A model generated the notes under the pieces. That model had not been told where the DNA came from. It worked only from the letters and a program-made list of their open reading frames with translations, and ran no database searches. This document shows, in pieces, positions 1 to 13,944 of a stretch of 64,000 nt of DNA (position 1 is its first letter; the number at the start of each line of letters is the position of its first letter). Source of the DNA: Macrocystis pyrifera (Eukaryota; Sar; Phaeophyceae; Laminariales; Laminariaceae). The position numbers and the translations under genes are program-made. Location of the stretch: assembly GCA_031763025.1 (NCBI GenBank), contig JASSKH010000027.1, positions 10,510,055 through 10,574,054 of the forward strand, written 5' to 3'.

Positions 1-239
1 GGCCGACCCGCGAATACTGCAGTATTATGGTACGCCCCGGACGACCAAGCTCAGCTCGAGGCCAGCATATAGCTGTGCCACTCGAGCGAGTCAGCCGCCC
101 TAGCCGACACGAATTAAGAGGTGTGGATTATTATTAGAAGAGCAAGACAGAGTGCCTGCTGTGCGCGATGATCTACAGCAGCATAATCCGTTATATCCCA
201 AGATCCATATATCTATAGGAAACCCGGGGATGTTCCCAG

Positions 240-860
240 GATGTCCCCTGATGACCACAGCACACATGCCGGCGATCTAGCGCTCGACAACATAGATCCA
301 CCACAGAAGCAGGCAAACGCGAAGGCAATTCGATTCTGGGACGTCGTCGGCCCTCGCATGGAGGTGGTGGCGCGTCCAACGTCAACGCCCCGGGATGAAA
401 CTTGGAAATATACTGAGAACGAACTTCCGACCTCGTTCTAGAGGGCACCATCTTGAATTTTCCTCAAAATATGTTCCCTTTGGTTCGAACACCGGGAAAC
501 AACGGCCCGAGAACGTCGGGGCTGGTGTTGCGGTTCGCCTGCTGGCTGTTTACGGGGGGGTCTGTGCGACTGTGTTGCCGTACTAGCTATGGGTTGGATG
601 CTGTGTACGGCGGTCCTGATGTAATATTATTGGACGTGGCTGCGCTGACCAGTAGGATGCGCTGAATTATTGCTGTTCATGTTTTCGATTTGCCTTTCGA
701 TTTCCAGCCGTCAACTTGTTTATTTCGGCTTTGGGTTGTACATCGCTCATTTTCTCTGAACCTTAAAAACGAAGGGGAACATGTTTGGACCAGGGATCAA
801 CCAGCGCCTTGTTTATTATCATTTCGATTTTCGATTCTGTTTGGACACGCCCTCACTTGA
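240..860. repeat. Dispersed repeat R1, copy 1
   Basis: This segment is closely similar, in the same order, to 28740-29665. Shared blocks include the stretch around 345-400 (GGAGGTGGTGGCGCGTCC), the block with a G run at 554-560, and the block near 770-860 (AACGAAGGGGAACATGT). Copy 1 has 7 Gs where copy 2 has 19, and a plain TA at 584-585 where copy 2 has TATTAATA. No coding function is supported in either copy: the short reading frames are not conserved between them. It is probably a degraded mobile element of unknown class. Confidence 0.7.
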
Positions 861-949
861 CTGATACCGGGGCGAATGCTTTTCTTCGTTCTTGCATACG
901 CAGTCGTCTCAACCTTAACTGCCTATTCTAGAAAACCCCACTACGTAGC

Positions 950-3900
950 TCACGCCCCAAAGGCATCACTGATGCCCGGTACCTCGACGACAACACCTTT
1001 GCTCGTGTTACAAAACACGGACAGATGTATACATTGCCCCGCCGTCACCGCGATCGGCTCTTTGAGCAGGACAGCCGCCTGCCTGAAGTGGGATGAAGAC
1101 CAGTCATCGCCGGCGCTGGGGCTAGGGGCTGGTCCCGTGTCTAGAATGCCAGCGGCACATTTTCCCGGCCCCGCTGCTGCAGGTCCCAGGTGCTGCCGGT
1201 ACCAGTAAGCTATCGCGTGCAGCGTCCCGTCGCGCCGCACGTGCAAACGGGCCGGCCGGCGCTGGAGGCAGCCGTCCGGTCCCGCCTGTACGTTGGCAAG
1301 GTCCAAGTTATAGCACACAGTCGGTGGCGTTAGGAACGCCTCTTGCGATAGGAACGCCTCTCCCCCCTCGTTTGGGCACCTGTTAAAAGCCCTAGTCGTA
1401 GTCTCTCTACCACAAAAATTATGCTGCATGGTGCCGATGCCGCCACTTCCCTCCGCCCCCGCACTTAAATCGCTGCGAGCGGCGGCAGAGAGGTCCAGTT
1501 CGCGAAAAGTAGCCACGCTGAACGCGTTCACGGGTTCGACATCCACGCCGCAGCAGCTGTCCCGTTGGACCCTGTTCTCCGACACCAAGGAAGCACGCTG
1601 AAGGCCTTGGCAGATCACCTCGCAGTGACCCGGCACAAAGGTGGCTCGCAGCGACGCGTCCGCTGCTCCGGCGACATCGTGGATAAAACGACGGCACAAT
1701 TCAAAATCTCCGAGCCCTCCTTGCTTTAACAGTCCTGACCCTTCTACTAGCGACGATCCCATCACCACAGCCCATTCGAGACCATTGTCGCGCCCGGGCC
1801 AGCAATTGTTGTGCCCACTAGATACGGTCTCCAAACAAACTCCATTCCCCGATGCGTCCGTGAGATCACCGCTGGCACTTTCCACCCTGGCAGCAACCGC
1901 GCCGCGAGCAATGAACTCGATCAGCTTGTCCGAGGTCGCCAGGTAACGATCTGGGCCTAAACCATTCTCCTCAGCGAGCGCGTTCAGTTTGGCAGCGGCT
2001 TCCTCGCCCTCTGCGATCGCAAGCACTCGTGTTGCCGGCGATCCGTCACGGCGCTCGAGTTGAGCGACGAGCAACCCGGCGACTCCCCACGCACCGCACA
2101 AGTCGAGAATGAACGCCGGGGGTGGGGGTGGGGTCGCGGCCGATGTCTCAACTGGTGCCATCCCGGCGGATGAGGCCACTGGCCGCTGTCGCGATGAATT
2201 ACTTGTTGAGGCGTGACTCCTGCAAGAGCGCGAGATCTCGGTATCCACCCCACGCGCAATGAGCGCCTCCGCCACAGCGGTTGCATGCGCCAGGTGAAAC
2301 TGCCTATCGTTCAGCCGGGCCAGGTCCATCTCCCCCAACAAACAGGCCCAGAGTAGTCCCCCACCGCGTTGCTCTTGCTGTTCTTCCCACTGCCGTTCCC
2401 GACGGCATCTTCGCGCGCTGTCCAGCCGGCGGTCGAATCGACGACGACCCCTTCATCGCAGTGCAACGTGAAGTAGAGCCTGTCTCGCTCTGCGGCCGCT
2501 CCCAAGGCCATTTCGTCTCCGTCGCTCACGCCTGTCCCCGACAAAAAGTAGATGCCAGCGTCCTGCATCAAGCGTCAAGGTGGGGACAGTGTGGGAAACG
2601 CGCGCGGTCAGCAGAGCATATAACAATGACAAACGGTGCATCTCCACCTGACGGGCACAGCAGCAAGCGGGCGCTTTTTGCGCCAGGAAAAAGGGTAACG
2701 CTTGACATCAATACACGGCACATGATATAAGGTTGCACGAACCAATCGAAAAAGGCTTTGACCATGTCATCGACACAGCACAAAGGGACGAGCGAAGCAA
2801 CGACGAAACTTACCCAACCCGACGAGTCCCTGTGATTGCTCCGTTCGGGCCTCGTGCTGACAACGTCTCGTTCTGTCCTCTCCCCATCGAGCCAGAGGTC
2901 GAACCAGACGGCGACAGCATCCGCACGGCCCGAACGCTCCACCCGCACCACTCGCAGTGCGGTAGATGGCGTCGAAGAACGTTCCGAAGAACGTTCCGGT
3001 GCTGCAGACGGCTTGGGCGCCATAAGGTTCGCCCCGTCCCTCAGGAAGTCGATCTCCAGCACTGCTGTTGAGGAGGTCAACAGCCGGTGATCCAGGCGGC
3101 CAAGGTCCTACAAAAAGAGCAAAAAAAAAAAAGTTGTTCGTCGGATGGATGCCAGATTTTTTTTCGTGGTGTAAACGAAACAGTGGCGCAAGGTTACGGC
3201 GGAAGCGAGCGCCGCACGGATGCTCGACAAAAGCGCAAGACGGTAATGTACGCCACCGATGCGCTTGCGGACCATGCAGATGAGTGGGATGCGTCTCTCC
3301 TAGACACATGCGTGTATGTAGCACGGGGGGTTGGTTAGCAGCCACGAGCAAGCGCAACGGTCCAACACTTTACCTCGCACGTGTAGGGCTCCTCAATCGT
3401 CGGGCGCACCGTCGCCGTAGATAACCCTGCCGGACTGGCAGGGAGCAATCGTGAGCGCCTCCGAACCGTCTCAGACTCGAGAATCCTCGCGTAGACGCAA
3501 GCTCCCTGAATACAACACCAGAGGGGATGCGCACACAATCGTTTGGCGTTGTTTTCGCTGATGCTCGTGGCGTGGTGACGAAGGGACTTGCGCGAAAGCG
3601 AAGACCACGCTGAGAGTGTGTCCACCATACCCACTATGGGCGTACAATAGGTGAGCGTATTGTCGTGGCAAGGGTTCAGTAGCAAAACTACCTACAGTAG
3701 AGCGCCGCGGAAACGTGATCAGCGTCCGGCACGGCATACAGTCTTTGGCCGGCCGACAACGATTTATGAACCGCAGTACGAGCCAAGTACGTCCCACGGT
3801 TTCTTCAAAGCCTAGGACAAGCACGCCCGGGCTCCCATCAGGCCAATCGTAATATTGGCATCATGAGTTCATCGTTGCCAACAGTACCTCAGGGATGACA

Positions 3901-5827
3901 CGCCCTCCCGTCGCCAGAAGTCCCCGTGCTCGCGCGTCCGCCAGGACGGGGATAATGCGCTCTCCGAGAAGCCCTGAGTCTACGAGCTCCGTGACAACGA
4001 TGTCCACCCCGCGTTCGGGTAGGTCAACGCCCGGTTGGAGATCTCCCGACGATTTGTGGATAACGGTAACGCGATCGGCAACCCCGTTCCTGCCAGAGAA
4101 CGCGCGACGAACCGAACACGTCAAAGGGAAGGCAACGCGAGCCCGTAGATCGCGAATTTTACAAAGCTAAATTCGACGAGGGTTCACGAGGAGAGGGGGG
4201 GAGGAACGGTCATGAGGGTAGTACAGACAGCTTCACAGAAACGGTGTGTGTGTTTCGGCGGGTCAAGTCGGTGCGCGCGGCTCGCCCACCTCTTCACCAC
4301 CTCCCTCGCGATATCGCACAGCACGCTGTTCACTTCGCAGGCGTACACCTTCGACGCGCCGGCTCTGGCCGCCATGACCGCCAATATGCCGGTGCCCGTG
4401 CCGATGTCCAGCACGGTAATGCCCGCCTGCGCGAGGAGGAATGAAAAAAAGGTCGGTGACCGCCGAGCAAGCATCTCAGGGACAATATTTTCCCCATGTG
4501 GTGGCACGCGAGCGAGCGTAGCGGTAGTGGGACGGACCGGCCAGGCCCTGGCATCCAAGCGCACCTCACGGCAGCGTAGGGTCCAACTGAGATTTGCGTG
4601 GTGAACTCGTACGGTATGCCATATCTATATAAGGCACGCAGTCATCCCGCGTGGGAGCGACCCCCCCGTAGGGGTTCTGTTTGCTCGTAGGGTGTATGGC
4701 ATAGTCATTGTGTCTGTCTCGTATTGATTTTCTCGTCGGAACAATAGCCCCTCGAGCCAACGCTTGCGCGTTTCGCACTATTGAAATACGTCTGCGCACC
4801 ACATGCAGACAGAATCGACAGCGTTCATTGTCTTGGATTATACCAAGGACAACCGCACAGAACGCGGAACAGCTCGAACTACAGGCGCTCGCAAAGCCGA
4901 CCAAGGATTTTTGTCTTCTTTCACGGAGCAGAGGATGAAGGCTACCTACACACGCGGCACCAGCATCTCGACCGCGATCGATCCAAACCAAGCGCGCTAG
5001 CCGTACACCCAGGGGGGCTGCCCTTCACGCGGCCAAACGCTGCTCGAAACGCTCTGCGCACACCGAGACATGGTGGCTCAGCCGTCACCAACTTCTTACC
5101 CTTCACTCGAGATCCAGCCACAACGACCTCTCCGCTCGCATGCTGAGCGTATCCAGTCTCTTGGCAGATCAGTCAACATGCGGCACTCTGCTCGTTGCAG
5201 TTAACCTCCTGAGTCGCCGATACGAGCAGAAATAGAGAGCTCACCTCCGATCTACCACCGTCGGACGCCGCGGCAGCCACCGCCCTCTTAATCGCTCGCG
5301 CATAGGCCTCGTTTCGGGCGGAGTGGTTCAGCATTCGAAAGTGCCAGCGGTCCACCGCCAAGCTCTTGACGTTTTCCAAGCTCTCCAGGGCTGGCCAATA
5401 CTCCGGGTCCAACGCCAGAGCCTGAGCAACCACGAGTATGATACGGCACTGTTAACAGTGATGTAGAGGAGGACGTGCCTATCGAGTCTCTCGCCGTAGC
5501 TGCCGTTGGCCACTATCCGCCCAATACCCACCGGTGGTCCTGCCCTTCGGAATCGAACACTCGTGGCAACGCTCGTTTCAACAAAACAAGGAAGCTGCCA
5601 GCAGTACGAGGCATATACCGTCCACGCTTGCAAGCAAGCGCAAGCAACAACAAGGCAAGCGCTCTGGGCCGCATATGTCGCTTAACGAGGAGACAGGTAG
5701 TCGGTTGACAGCAAACGGTCCTCACCCGTTCGAAGCTCTTGACGGACGCGGCAGCTTTACCATGAGAGTACTGCAAGGCGCCAGCATTCGTGTGCAATCC
5801 GCATGGGCGTGGGAGGAGCGAAAACGC
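950..5827 (-). CDS. PRMT9: PRMT9-like protein arginine methyltransferase with N-terminal TPR (multi-exon gene, 5' end unresolved)
   Basis: Exons read on the minus strand: 5827-5726, 5421-5245, 4426-4290, 4089-3888, 3505-3374, 3107-2814 and 2562-950, joined by GT-AG introns in compatible phase; the stop is at 952-950. The first two exons together give a TPR-like helix pair (..KSFER + ALALDPEYWPALESLENV..) followed by VDRWHFRMLN, the segment that precedes the catalytic core in PRMT7/9. Exon 3 carries SAM motif I (VLDIGTGTGILAVMAARAG). Exon 4 carries the double-E loop (TELVDSGLLGE) and GGRVIPE. The last exon holds the degenerate second methyltransferase half (FILDLCGAWGVAGLLVAQL) and the usual family C-terminus (AYWYRQHLG.., WSSSHFRQAAVLLKEPI). 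The TPR plus tandem methyltransferase domains point to PRMT9 rather than PRMT7. Members methylate arginine in nuclear and cytoplasmic proteins; the substrate here is unknown. The reading frame changes inside the last exon near 2455-2390. More N-terminal TPR exons may lie above 5827 but were not recognised. Confidence 0.82.
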
Positions 5828-8800
5828 CTGAGCACCGGGCAACGCCAAGCAAAATCAGAGCATCGGGTTCGCAAAGGAGGAGGCCCGGAGGGGGGGGTTC
5901 AGTCTGAACTTCGTGATAGACAGCCGTGATGCACCCATTCATTGCTACCACAACGTACCTGGTGTATGATACCAATGAGCCTTGTTTGTGACGTGGCACG
6001 TGATAAGAATCACGGGCCGGAGGGAAGAGTATGTGGCGAAAATGGGTGCGCAGGCCAAATAAGCGGTGTGCAACTTTCAAGGCTGACATGGGTGACGGGA
6101 CAGCAGTGGTACGTGGTTGAGCAGGTTCTACGACACACAACACTTCCATACCTCGCGAGCAAGCATCTCCGAGATACGAATCTTCGAACAAGACTTCAAA
6201 TTAAGGTGCAGTCAGTGTTGACTGTACTTGCTGTATGAAAAGCTACATAAAACTATCTTTAAGAATGATAAATTTCTTCATATCGATGCATGGAAGCAAG
6301 ACCGATCGTTCCGACTCTACTTCGGTAGTTTCACTCACCGCCTGACCGTACAGACCAGGCTCCTGCACGCACAGTACGATCTCGACTCTTCACTCATGTT
6401 GGTTCTAGTCGAACGCATCCGTTTTCTACCGCCATAGACATCCTCTGATAATATTAATAGTATACCAGGTAGGTTGGAGATATTTCGGGTTCTAATAGGG
6501 TGGTGGCTCATATTATAATCCAGTGTTATTGTTGTTGTCATTTTGATCGTCATGTAAGATGATAAAGCCCGTTCATGACCGACTCCCCTGCTGACACCAA
6601 ATACGCTACGATGCAGCACTTTCACCCCTTTTAACAGACAGCAACCTTGCCTTGACACGTCTTTACCGGCACCAAACCACTAGGTTTTAGAGTGACACAC
6701 TCGGCCCTACATCCTTGACAGCGCACGTTTTGCGTCGCTTGGCTTGCCTCCTGTCATCTTTGGTTGGTACTGGCACTGGAAAAACCGAGGACACTGGCGC
6801 CGTGTTGAATGTATTTCGTGGAGTGCTGTGCGTGCGCTCTTGGAGGCATACCGTTTTTTTTTTTTCCGACTTCGTAGTAGTTATTGAACATTACGGGTTT
6901 CGATGTGTTGAATTCGTTGAAGTGTTATGTGTGCGCTCTTGGGAGGCATGTCGTTAATATTTCCGAGAAATGGTAGTTGATGGCTATTTGGGGCTTCGGG
7001 CAGTGTCGGTGGGGGGTAACAATTCCATATGCGTTGAGTGTCGTGGGCTTTGATCTTGGAGCAGCGTTGGCTTCGTGGAATACTGAACGGGATATGCCGT
7101 GCGTTGACGTCGCGGGGCATAGGGACACGGGCAATGTGTTATGACCTGTCGTGTCCTCTTGGAGATGTCGCTACTGCTGTTGTATTTCCGAGCAACCGTT
7201 AAGGTATATGGTGTGTGGAATATAAACGAGGATTTGTTGGAGTGTGGGATTCCGGCGGCTTGGACACACAAGGCGTTAATAATGTAGATTCATTTGACCA
7301 ACTATTGTTTTTCGGGCGCGCCGCCTTCGTCTAGGCATTGCGTTCTTCCATGTCATGCTTATCTGCAGTGTTGCGCGCGATTATTTTTCGTGATTTTTCA
7401 ACCGAACCAGTGAATTACCGTCTCAATGCAGACAAAAAGTTTAAATACGCTATGAAGCTTCCCGTACGACGCTATCAGCTATCAGCTATCAGCAGCTATC
7501 AGCCGCTATCATCGGTGTCAAGGTCCTGGGGTCGCTTCAATGGTGCGGGCGGCGTCAGCCGTGGAACCTTGCATGTGTACCAGATGTCAAAACCATCCCA
7601 GACGCGACCCACGCCATCTCGCTACGGCGTACCATACCATACCGGTGTACCAGCAGGAAGGTCAAAGCGGTTTTGCAATATCGACACATCTTAAGACTTT
7701 TACCCCAACAAGAAATTTTTCCCTGGCCACACTTGATCGAAAAAGGCTTTGCTGCGCTCTCAGAGCTCCCATCCGGAACGCACCTGCCTACTGTAACTCC
7801 ACCTCTCGGAGAACCTTCCGCGCGTCCTTCTTCGATTGCTTGCGGAACATTCCTGCATTTCTTTGCTTTCTTACATTTTTTTCGTTTTTTTTTTTCGTTT
7901 CTTCGAAAATCGAACCCAGCCTAGCTCAGCCCACACTAAATCCAACACGAAAAAAAAACAAAAACTAATTTCAAGTTGCGAAAAAAGTCAAGAAACCGAT
8001 CTTCAGAACTCGAGTCAGGATCGAAACGCAGTTAAAACTGAGCGAGATAGCCCCTCCCACACTGAATTCAGGACAACAAGCCCGAAAAAAAACAAAATTG
8101 AAAAACAAGCAAAAAATGCTAAACATGAAAATAAACATCGGTAAAAATCGGAACTCGAATCTCCGTTCGAAAGGCAGTCGAAACAAGCAGCCGGTGATGA
8201 TGCACTGCGAAAGCGCATGCTTTTTTTCCGTCCTCAAGAATAAGCGTAAAATTTCAAAACGATCTTCTCCTTTCCTACGCATCATATCACGCATGTTGTG
8301 CATTTACCTGTAGCATACCTGGTATGTGAATAATGATGCGTGTCAAGCCCGGCATGCATTTGTCCTGCGCCTCTTAACTCTCTCTCTCGGTATAAGCAAG
8401 TCGCCCACTTGTGGCGTCACATACTTAAACGTCGTTTCGAAGCGTGGCCTCCCAACAAAAAACAAACGAACGAAACCCTTGAAAAAAAAAAATGCCTCCC
8501 TCAAAACGGAGCGGAAATTTCAAAGAAGTTGACAGTTTCGCTTGGTTTGCCACGTACAGTAGATGCACAGAACCCCGAGGTCCCTCGTTGAGCTTCGTAG
8601 CGATCGGAAGATGGTCAGAACGGCTGTGCTTCGTGTCACAGGTATCATGCTGTCATCACCGAGGCCCTCACGGCCGCTGTCGGCATTGTCATTAACGATT
8701 CACATTCGCCAAACACGACGTACGGCGGAGGAACCGGCACAAAACTTCAACGGGAGATTTTTTCCTGACACGCCACACGCTACCACACGGCTCGGTTGCA

Positions 8801-10512
8801 CGCCCCGCACAGCTCCTCCCCCACCCCTAACCCTCGTCACGACGACACCCATCCTCGGCCTAAGTCACTGTCGCTGCTCGCGAACGGCCCTCCTTACGCA
8901 TAGCAATGCGGATCGGGGCGGCGCTTAGCAGGCGCTTTGTGTTGAGGTTTGAGGGTGTTCGGTGGTTCGGTGCGGGGGCTGCTTTCAACAAACGCGTGGT
9001 ATTCTGCGTTGCAGCAGAGCAAGGAGCACACGATACTGCAGTATGCTATCTTCAAGCTCCTCTTCAATCTGACCGACCCTGATACTCCTAGACCTCGGCT
9101 CCTCTATCTAAATCGGTGATAGAGCTCGTTCCCGTGACGTGGGCCTCGAGAGCTAAGCTGTAAGAGCTGTATGCCTGCCTACTGCAAGTCAGATGGGGAT
9201 GAACCCGCCAGAGGATGCTGCTTGTGTCTGTAGTTTTTTTCTGATATGTTTTTGTTTCTGTTTTACGATGTATGTATTCATACACAGCAGTACTGTACGT
9301 ATGTAGTCTGGTACACAGCAGCAGTAGCAGTATGTAGAGCGACGAAGGTCGAAGGCGCGCGCAAACCGGACGACGTCGGGGGGGGGGGGGGGGAAAGAGT
9401 GACGTCGGGAAAGGGAACGGGTGGATACCGGGAGCTGACGAAGAGACGGTCGACGCGAGCGAGTGGAGCAACGGTCCGACCGACCGAAGCGCGTTGCATC
9501 GCCGTTAAGTTCGCTTCTTCAAGCTCGTTGTGCCCTGTGGATTTCCATGTCACAAGCATTTCGTAAAAAAAATTGGGCAGAAACCAAAAACAGATACCCG
9601 TCGTGCGTATGCATGAATACGAAAAGTACCACGTAGGTACCTGCATTGCCGAATTTTGTCTGGTACCAGGTTAGGTGATTTCTTCCTTTTTTTATGTTTT
9701 TTTTTTTGCACAAAAAAATATGGAAACAAACGCTTTTCGTTTTGAAAAAAACAAAAGTACGAAACTTGAAGAAGAAAAAAAAAAAGTGGCATTTTTTAGT
9801 TCTCCCATGTCCCCCCCCCCAAATTCAACTACCTCACAAACCAGGGGTGGTTCTTCCTGCGCACCCCAAACTCTTGGCCTTTGCAAGTTGCCCATTACGT
9901 CACGTCATGAGCATCCTGTCCGCTTCACACTTTGTTCCATTTTCTGTTTTACTTCCTTGAACGAGCGTAGCGGGCGGCGAATACCGGTAGCTGCCCGCGG
10001 AGCGGAACGCCTTGAATATACCACAGGTACATCATCCATATACCACGGGTGCATCGACAGCAACATCAACTTATATGAATAGCACACACACGCGGCCGTT
10101 TTTAACGTTTTAATCCTCTTGTGACTTCAGAGGGGGAAATTGACGGTGATTTTTTTTTTTTTTGACGGGTACAGCACCGGCCGCGTGATGGGGGGGGGGG
10201 GGGGGGACATTACACATTGGTGTCCGAGAGTGACAATGAAAGGGGTCGTACAGCACGGACACGACATGATCCTACGCGGAATTCCCGGCGCTCACGCTGT
10301 GCTCGTAGACGGTTGGATGACACCGAAGTTATCAACCATTTTGTGCCCGTCGCTATCTTGGGGTCCCAAAATATGTTAACCCGCAATGGTGTCACAACCA
10401 AGGTTTCCCATCCGACAGACGCGACGCGCCGCGACCTACCGCGCGTAGGCCGATCGAATTCGACCACGTACGCCCCCCGCGTACAGGTAGGACGTTGCTT
10501 CTCGATGCTCAC
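5828..10512. other. No gene recognised; low-complexity intergenic DNA
   Basis: No exon with both family resemblance and splice sites was found. The stretch contains A/T-rich simple sequence at 7850-8120 and 9670-9800, a G run at 9379-9393, a G run at 10188-10206, and TA-flanked micro-motifs (TATTAATA and TACCAGGTA close together near 6452-6471, TACCTGGTA near 8304). The upstream PRMT9 exons and promoter may lie in the first part. Confidence 0.5.
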
Positions 10513-10638
10513 CTGGGAGTAGAGCCAGAGGGCGTTCGTGAGCTGTCCTTCGCCGGCGAGATGCTCGCCGTAAGCCTTGAGGGAAAAGGTCAAGTCCGCC
10601 CCCAGCTCCTCCGCCAGCTGAGGGACATCCTGGAGAGC
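10513..10638 (-). CDS. Orphan exon encoding a helical-repeat-like segment
   Basis: This 126-nt open segment is bounded by a consensus acceptor (..GACAG|GCT) and donor (CCCAG|GTGAGC), and is phase 0 at both ends. It encodes 42 residues containing LAEELGADLTFSLKAYGEHL and GQLTNALWLYSQ, which read as two amphipathic helices of the kind found in alpha-solenoid trafficking proteins. COPII Sec31 or an intraflagellar/coatomer-type solenoid are possibilities, but no diagnostic motif is present. No partner exon is certain; the exon at 17161-17295 on the same strand and in the same phase could belong to the same gene, with the retrotransposon lying in the intron between them. Confidence 0.4.
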
Positions 10639-13405
10639 CTGTCACGCCGCACGCATACAAACCGCGACGCGCGGATCGTCAAGCAAGCGCAGAGTAGAGG
10701 CGGGCACAGGTGACGGACGGGAGGTACAGCCGCACCCCGACAATGCAGGGCCCGTCTTTTGCAGGATGCAGGTCGGCGTGAGCTAGAACGGCAATTTCAG
10801 TAAGAATAGGAGCATCTCGATGTTGTCACTACTGTTCTCTACAGAAGACACTGCTTGCTGTAGGAAAGCGTGAGCTCCGCGGTATGGAGGGTAGAAACGA
10901 AAGGAGATCCCACGTTAGAAGGCAATCTGCATAACAGGTCGGGAGTGCTGCACCCGTCTCGTTGGAATAAAGGCAAGAACCAAAAACAGGCGAAAGGTTA
11001 GATGGTTGAAAGCTATATAGCTGATCACAAAAAGAAAAGGAGGGGTCGAAACACGGGGCGAGGAGAATCGAGCGGCACGAAGGGCCGCTGGAGTGAATTG
11101 AAGACTCGACAGGGCGAGTCGACCGTGGGCACATCCAACGTCTTCAATCTGGCCGTCAACGGAAAGAACGGTCTTGGCCATGCCGAGGAGATCACGGAGG
11201 TCTGCAGGCAAAGCCGGTGTGATGTTGCTGGATTGCAGGAAGGCGAGACGGGATGAGCAGGATGGAAATTAAAAAAAAAACAGCAGCGTGGTTTCACTGT
11301 GTGCTGAAGTGGAGCTGGCGGAGGTGGTACGGAGGCCAACGTTCAACACGGTTTAGGGCTAGCCACCAAGAGAGTCGATCTTGCAGGATGTCGAGAAGGA
11401 TGGACCGGCTGTGGAGCACATCAGTGCTCGACTATTGAAGGCGCGAGTAAACTTGAAGGGGAAATCGAATGGGAGGTCCTTTGCGGCTGCGTACGCTCCG
11501 ATTGATAAGTCACGGATCAGTCCGTGACAACCTTATTCGGCCACGCTAGGCAGCACACATGCTGAGGTGCCCGAAGGAGAGCATCTACTTGTCATGATGG
11601 ACGCTAAACGCTCGCACTTGCGCAATTGGGGAAGGTTGCGTCGATGACAAAGTGTCGGGTGCATACGGGCGGGATACGCTGAATGACAATGGACGGCGTC
11701 TGCCGGCAACCTCAGCAGAAAACCAACTTGCTCTTGTCAACACGTTTTTCAGCGCACCCGAGCGTGGCATCTCCTACACCTTCCAGTGTCCCAAATCGTG
11801 GAAAAGGTCGCTGTTAATAGCGCGCCTGGAATGTATCCTCACGCGGCAACCAGGCAAACGACTCGTACGAAAAAGTCACTGTGAGGCGACCTCCTCTAGC
11901 GAAACCTGAACCAGATCACAACCCGGTCACAGCAGACACCCGTCTGCTTGGACGCTTTGCCCCTGACCGCCGCAAGCGAGAGGTGAGGGGCAGACGGGCG
12001 ATCGACCTCCAACAACTGATGGCAAACCCCCAACTGCGGAGAGCCTTCACCGAGAGATAAACACCCCTACACCCTGGCATGGATGTGGGTGGTATGGCAA
12101 CGGTGTTCGCTGAAGTGATGTTGTCGACGGCCGCTAACATCGCGCCACGTGCAAAGCGCAGTCAAGGACCGGCGGGGGGTGGTGTGCTAGCGAGAAAACG
12201 AAGGCGGAAAAGCTTGCGGCGTGGCAAGAGAGGGAAGCCGCGAGAGAGCTACTGCGAGCGGGTCCAGGCAACAGCAACCTCAGGAAGTCCCTGAAACACG
12301 CTGGGAAGCGCCTTATAAAGCGCGTGAGAATCGAAGCTGTGCAGAGATTCTTGCAAGGAGCTCGTCAGTCAACTTGAGGTGCGCATCAACGATGGCGACC
12401 AATCTGGTTTCTACCAAGCACCTCAAGGGGATGGATTTCGAAGGGAATAAATCGTGCAGCTCTCAATACGTCAAGGACGCAGAGGGCAGTTTGCTTCATG
12501 ACACGGGGCTCATTCGCGATAGGTGGGTACAGTAGTTTAGCTCTTTGCCCAACACTAAGTCGCCAGCGCTCGACCCGGATATCGTCGAAGAGCTAGATTT
12601 AGCCCCCGCGCACACCTCTCGATGATTTGCCTTCGATCGTTGAGGTGGAGGAAACCATCAGGAGCACGTCAAACCGAAAAGCTGTTGGACCCGATGAGCT
12701 TCCCCCTGAACTGCTCAAACTCGCCTTAGATGGAGATCGCGATGGGAACCGCTGTATATTAGAACAGTCCCACGCCATTGTGACCGCCATATGGCAGGGC
12801 GGGGGCGTAACGCAGGAGCAGAAAGACGCCACAACCATAGTGCGACACAAGAGGAAGGACCGGAAGGAGTGCGGAAACTATCGAGGCATCTCCCTCGGGG
12901 CACGCGCTGGAAAGGTTCTCTTCGACGCAATAGCCAATTGCCTCAGCAAATTACTGCGAAGGGGGGGATATCTTACCAGAGGAGCAGTGCGGCTTCAGAC
13001 CGCAACGGTCGACGATTGATACGACCTTCGTCGTTCGACGACTTCACCAATCGGAACGAAAATCAGAGCACCTCCCTTTTTGCATGCGCTTCGTTGACCT
13101 CGCCAAGGCATAAGATTCAGTCGGCGGACCCTCTTGTGGACCGTGCTCGTTCAGTTCGGCGTACCACGAAAGATGCTCGCTGAAATCCGCCACTTCGACG
13201 ATGGAATGCGTGCGCGCATCCGGACGGGCAATATCGAAATTTCAGACTGGTTCGGCGTGGGGCAGGGCCTACGGCAAGGATGCGCGCTCGCATCAGTGCT
13301 GTTTAACATGTTCTTTACTGCCGTACTGCGTATGGCGGTGGAGCGGTGTAGCGCCAATGCAGATTTGGTGAAGGATATGGTGTGCACCAAGGTCAGGGAT
13401 GAGAA

Positions 13406-13944
13406 GGGGGGGGGGGTGTACTCGATAGGAGAGATGTACTCGATCTCATGCATGGCCGTAGTCGTATGACCATAGACCCTCGCATCCCTACAATGCCGGG
13501 ACGGAGCATGTCGGGTTTTCGCCGACCAGGCAGACATCGCTTGCACCAAGCGCGAAGCGCCGTGAGGTGTCCGGCCAGTCGTATGAAGGGTGAGCTGCAT
13601 CCTACTAAGAACCGCTTGTGAGGCGGACTAGCATATGGATGACAGCTTCAATGAGTTAGTATAATTTCCGGTGTGGCCACTTCCAGAGACAGCAATGGGA
13701 GTACTATGTAACTGCCTCTTGGGTGCCGTACCTTGAACACTACGTGATACGATCAATTCCCTTGTGCAGAGTAAAGGTTCTTTACTTCGCACAAATGATC
13801 TAACCAGACGACCAGCTGTGGGCAACCGCCCCAAAAAAAAAAAAAAAAAAAAAACGGTACCCTGGATGTCTAGCTCACGTAGTGAGCGGCATGTTTTACA
13901 GTGTCGTTGCCAACCGACGCCAACCCAACCCATATATAATACAT

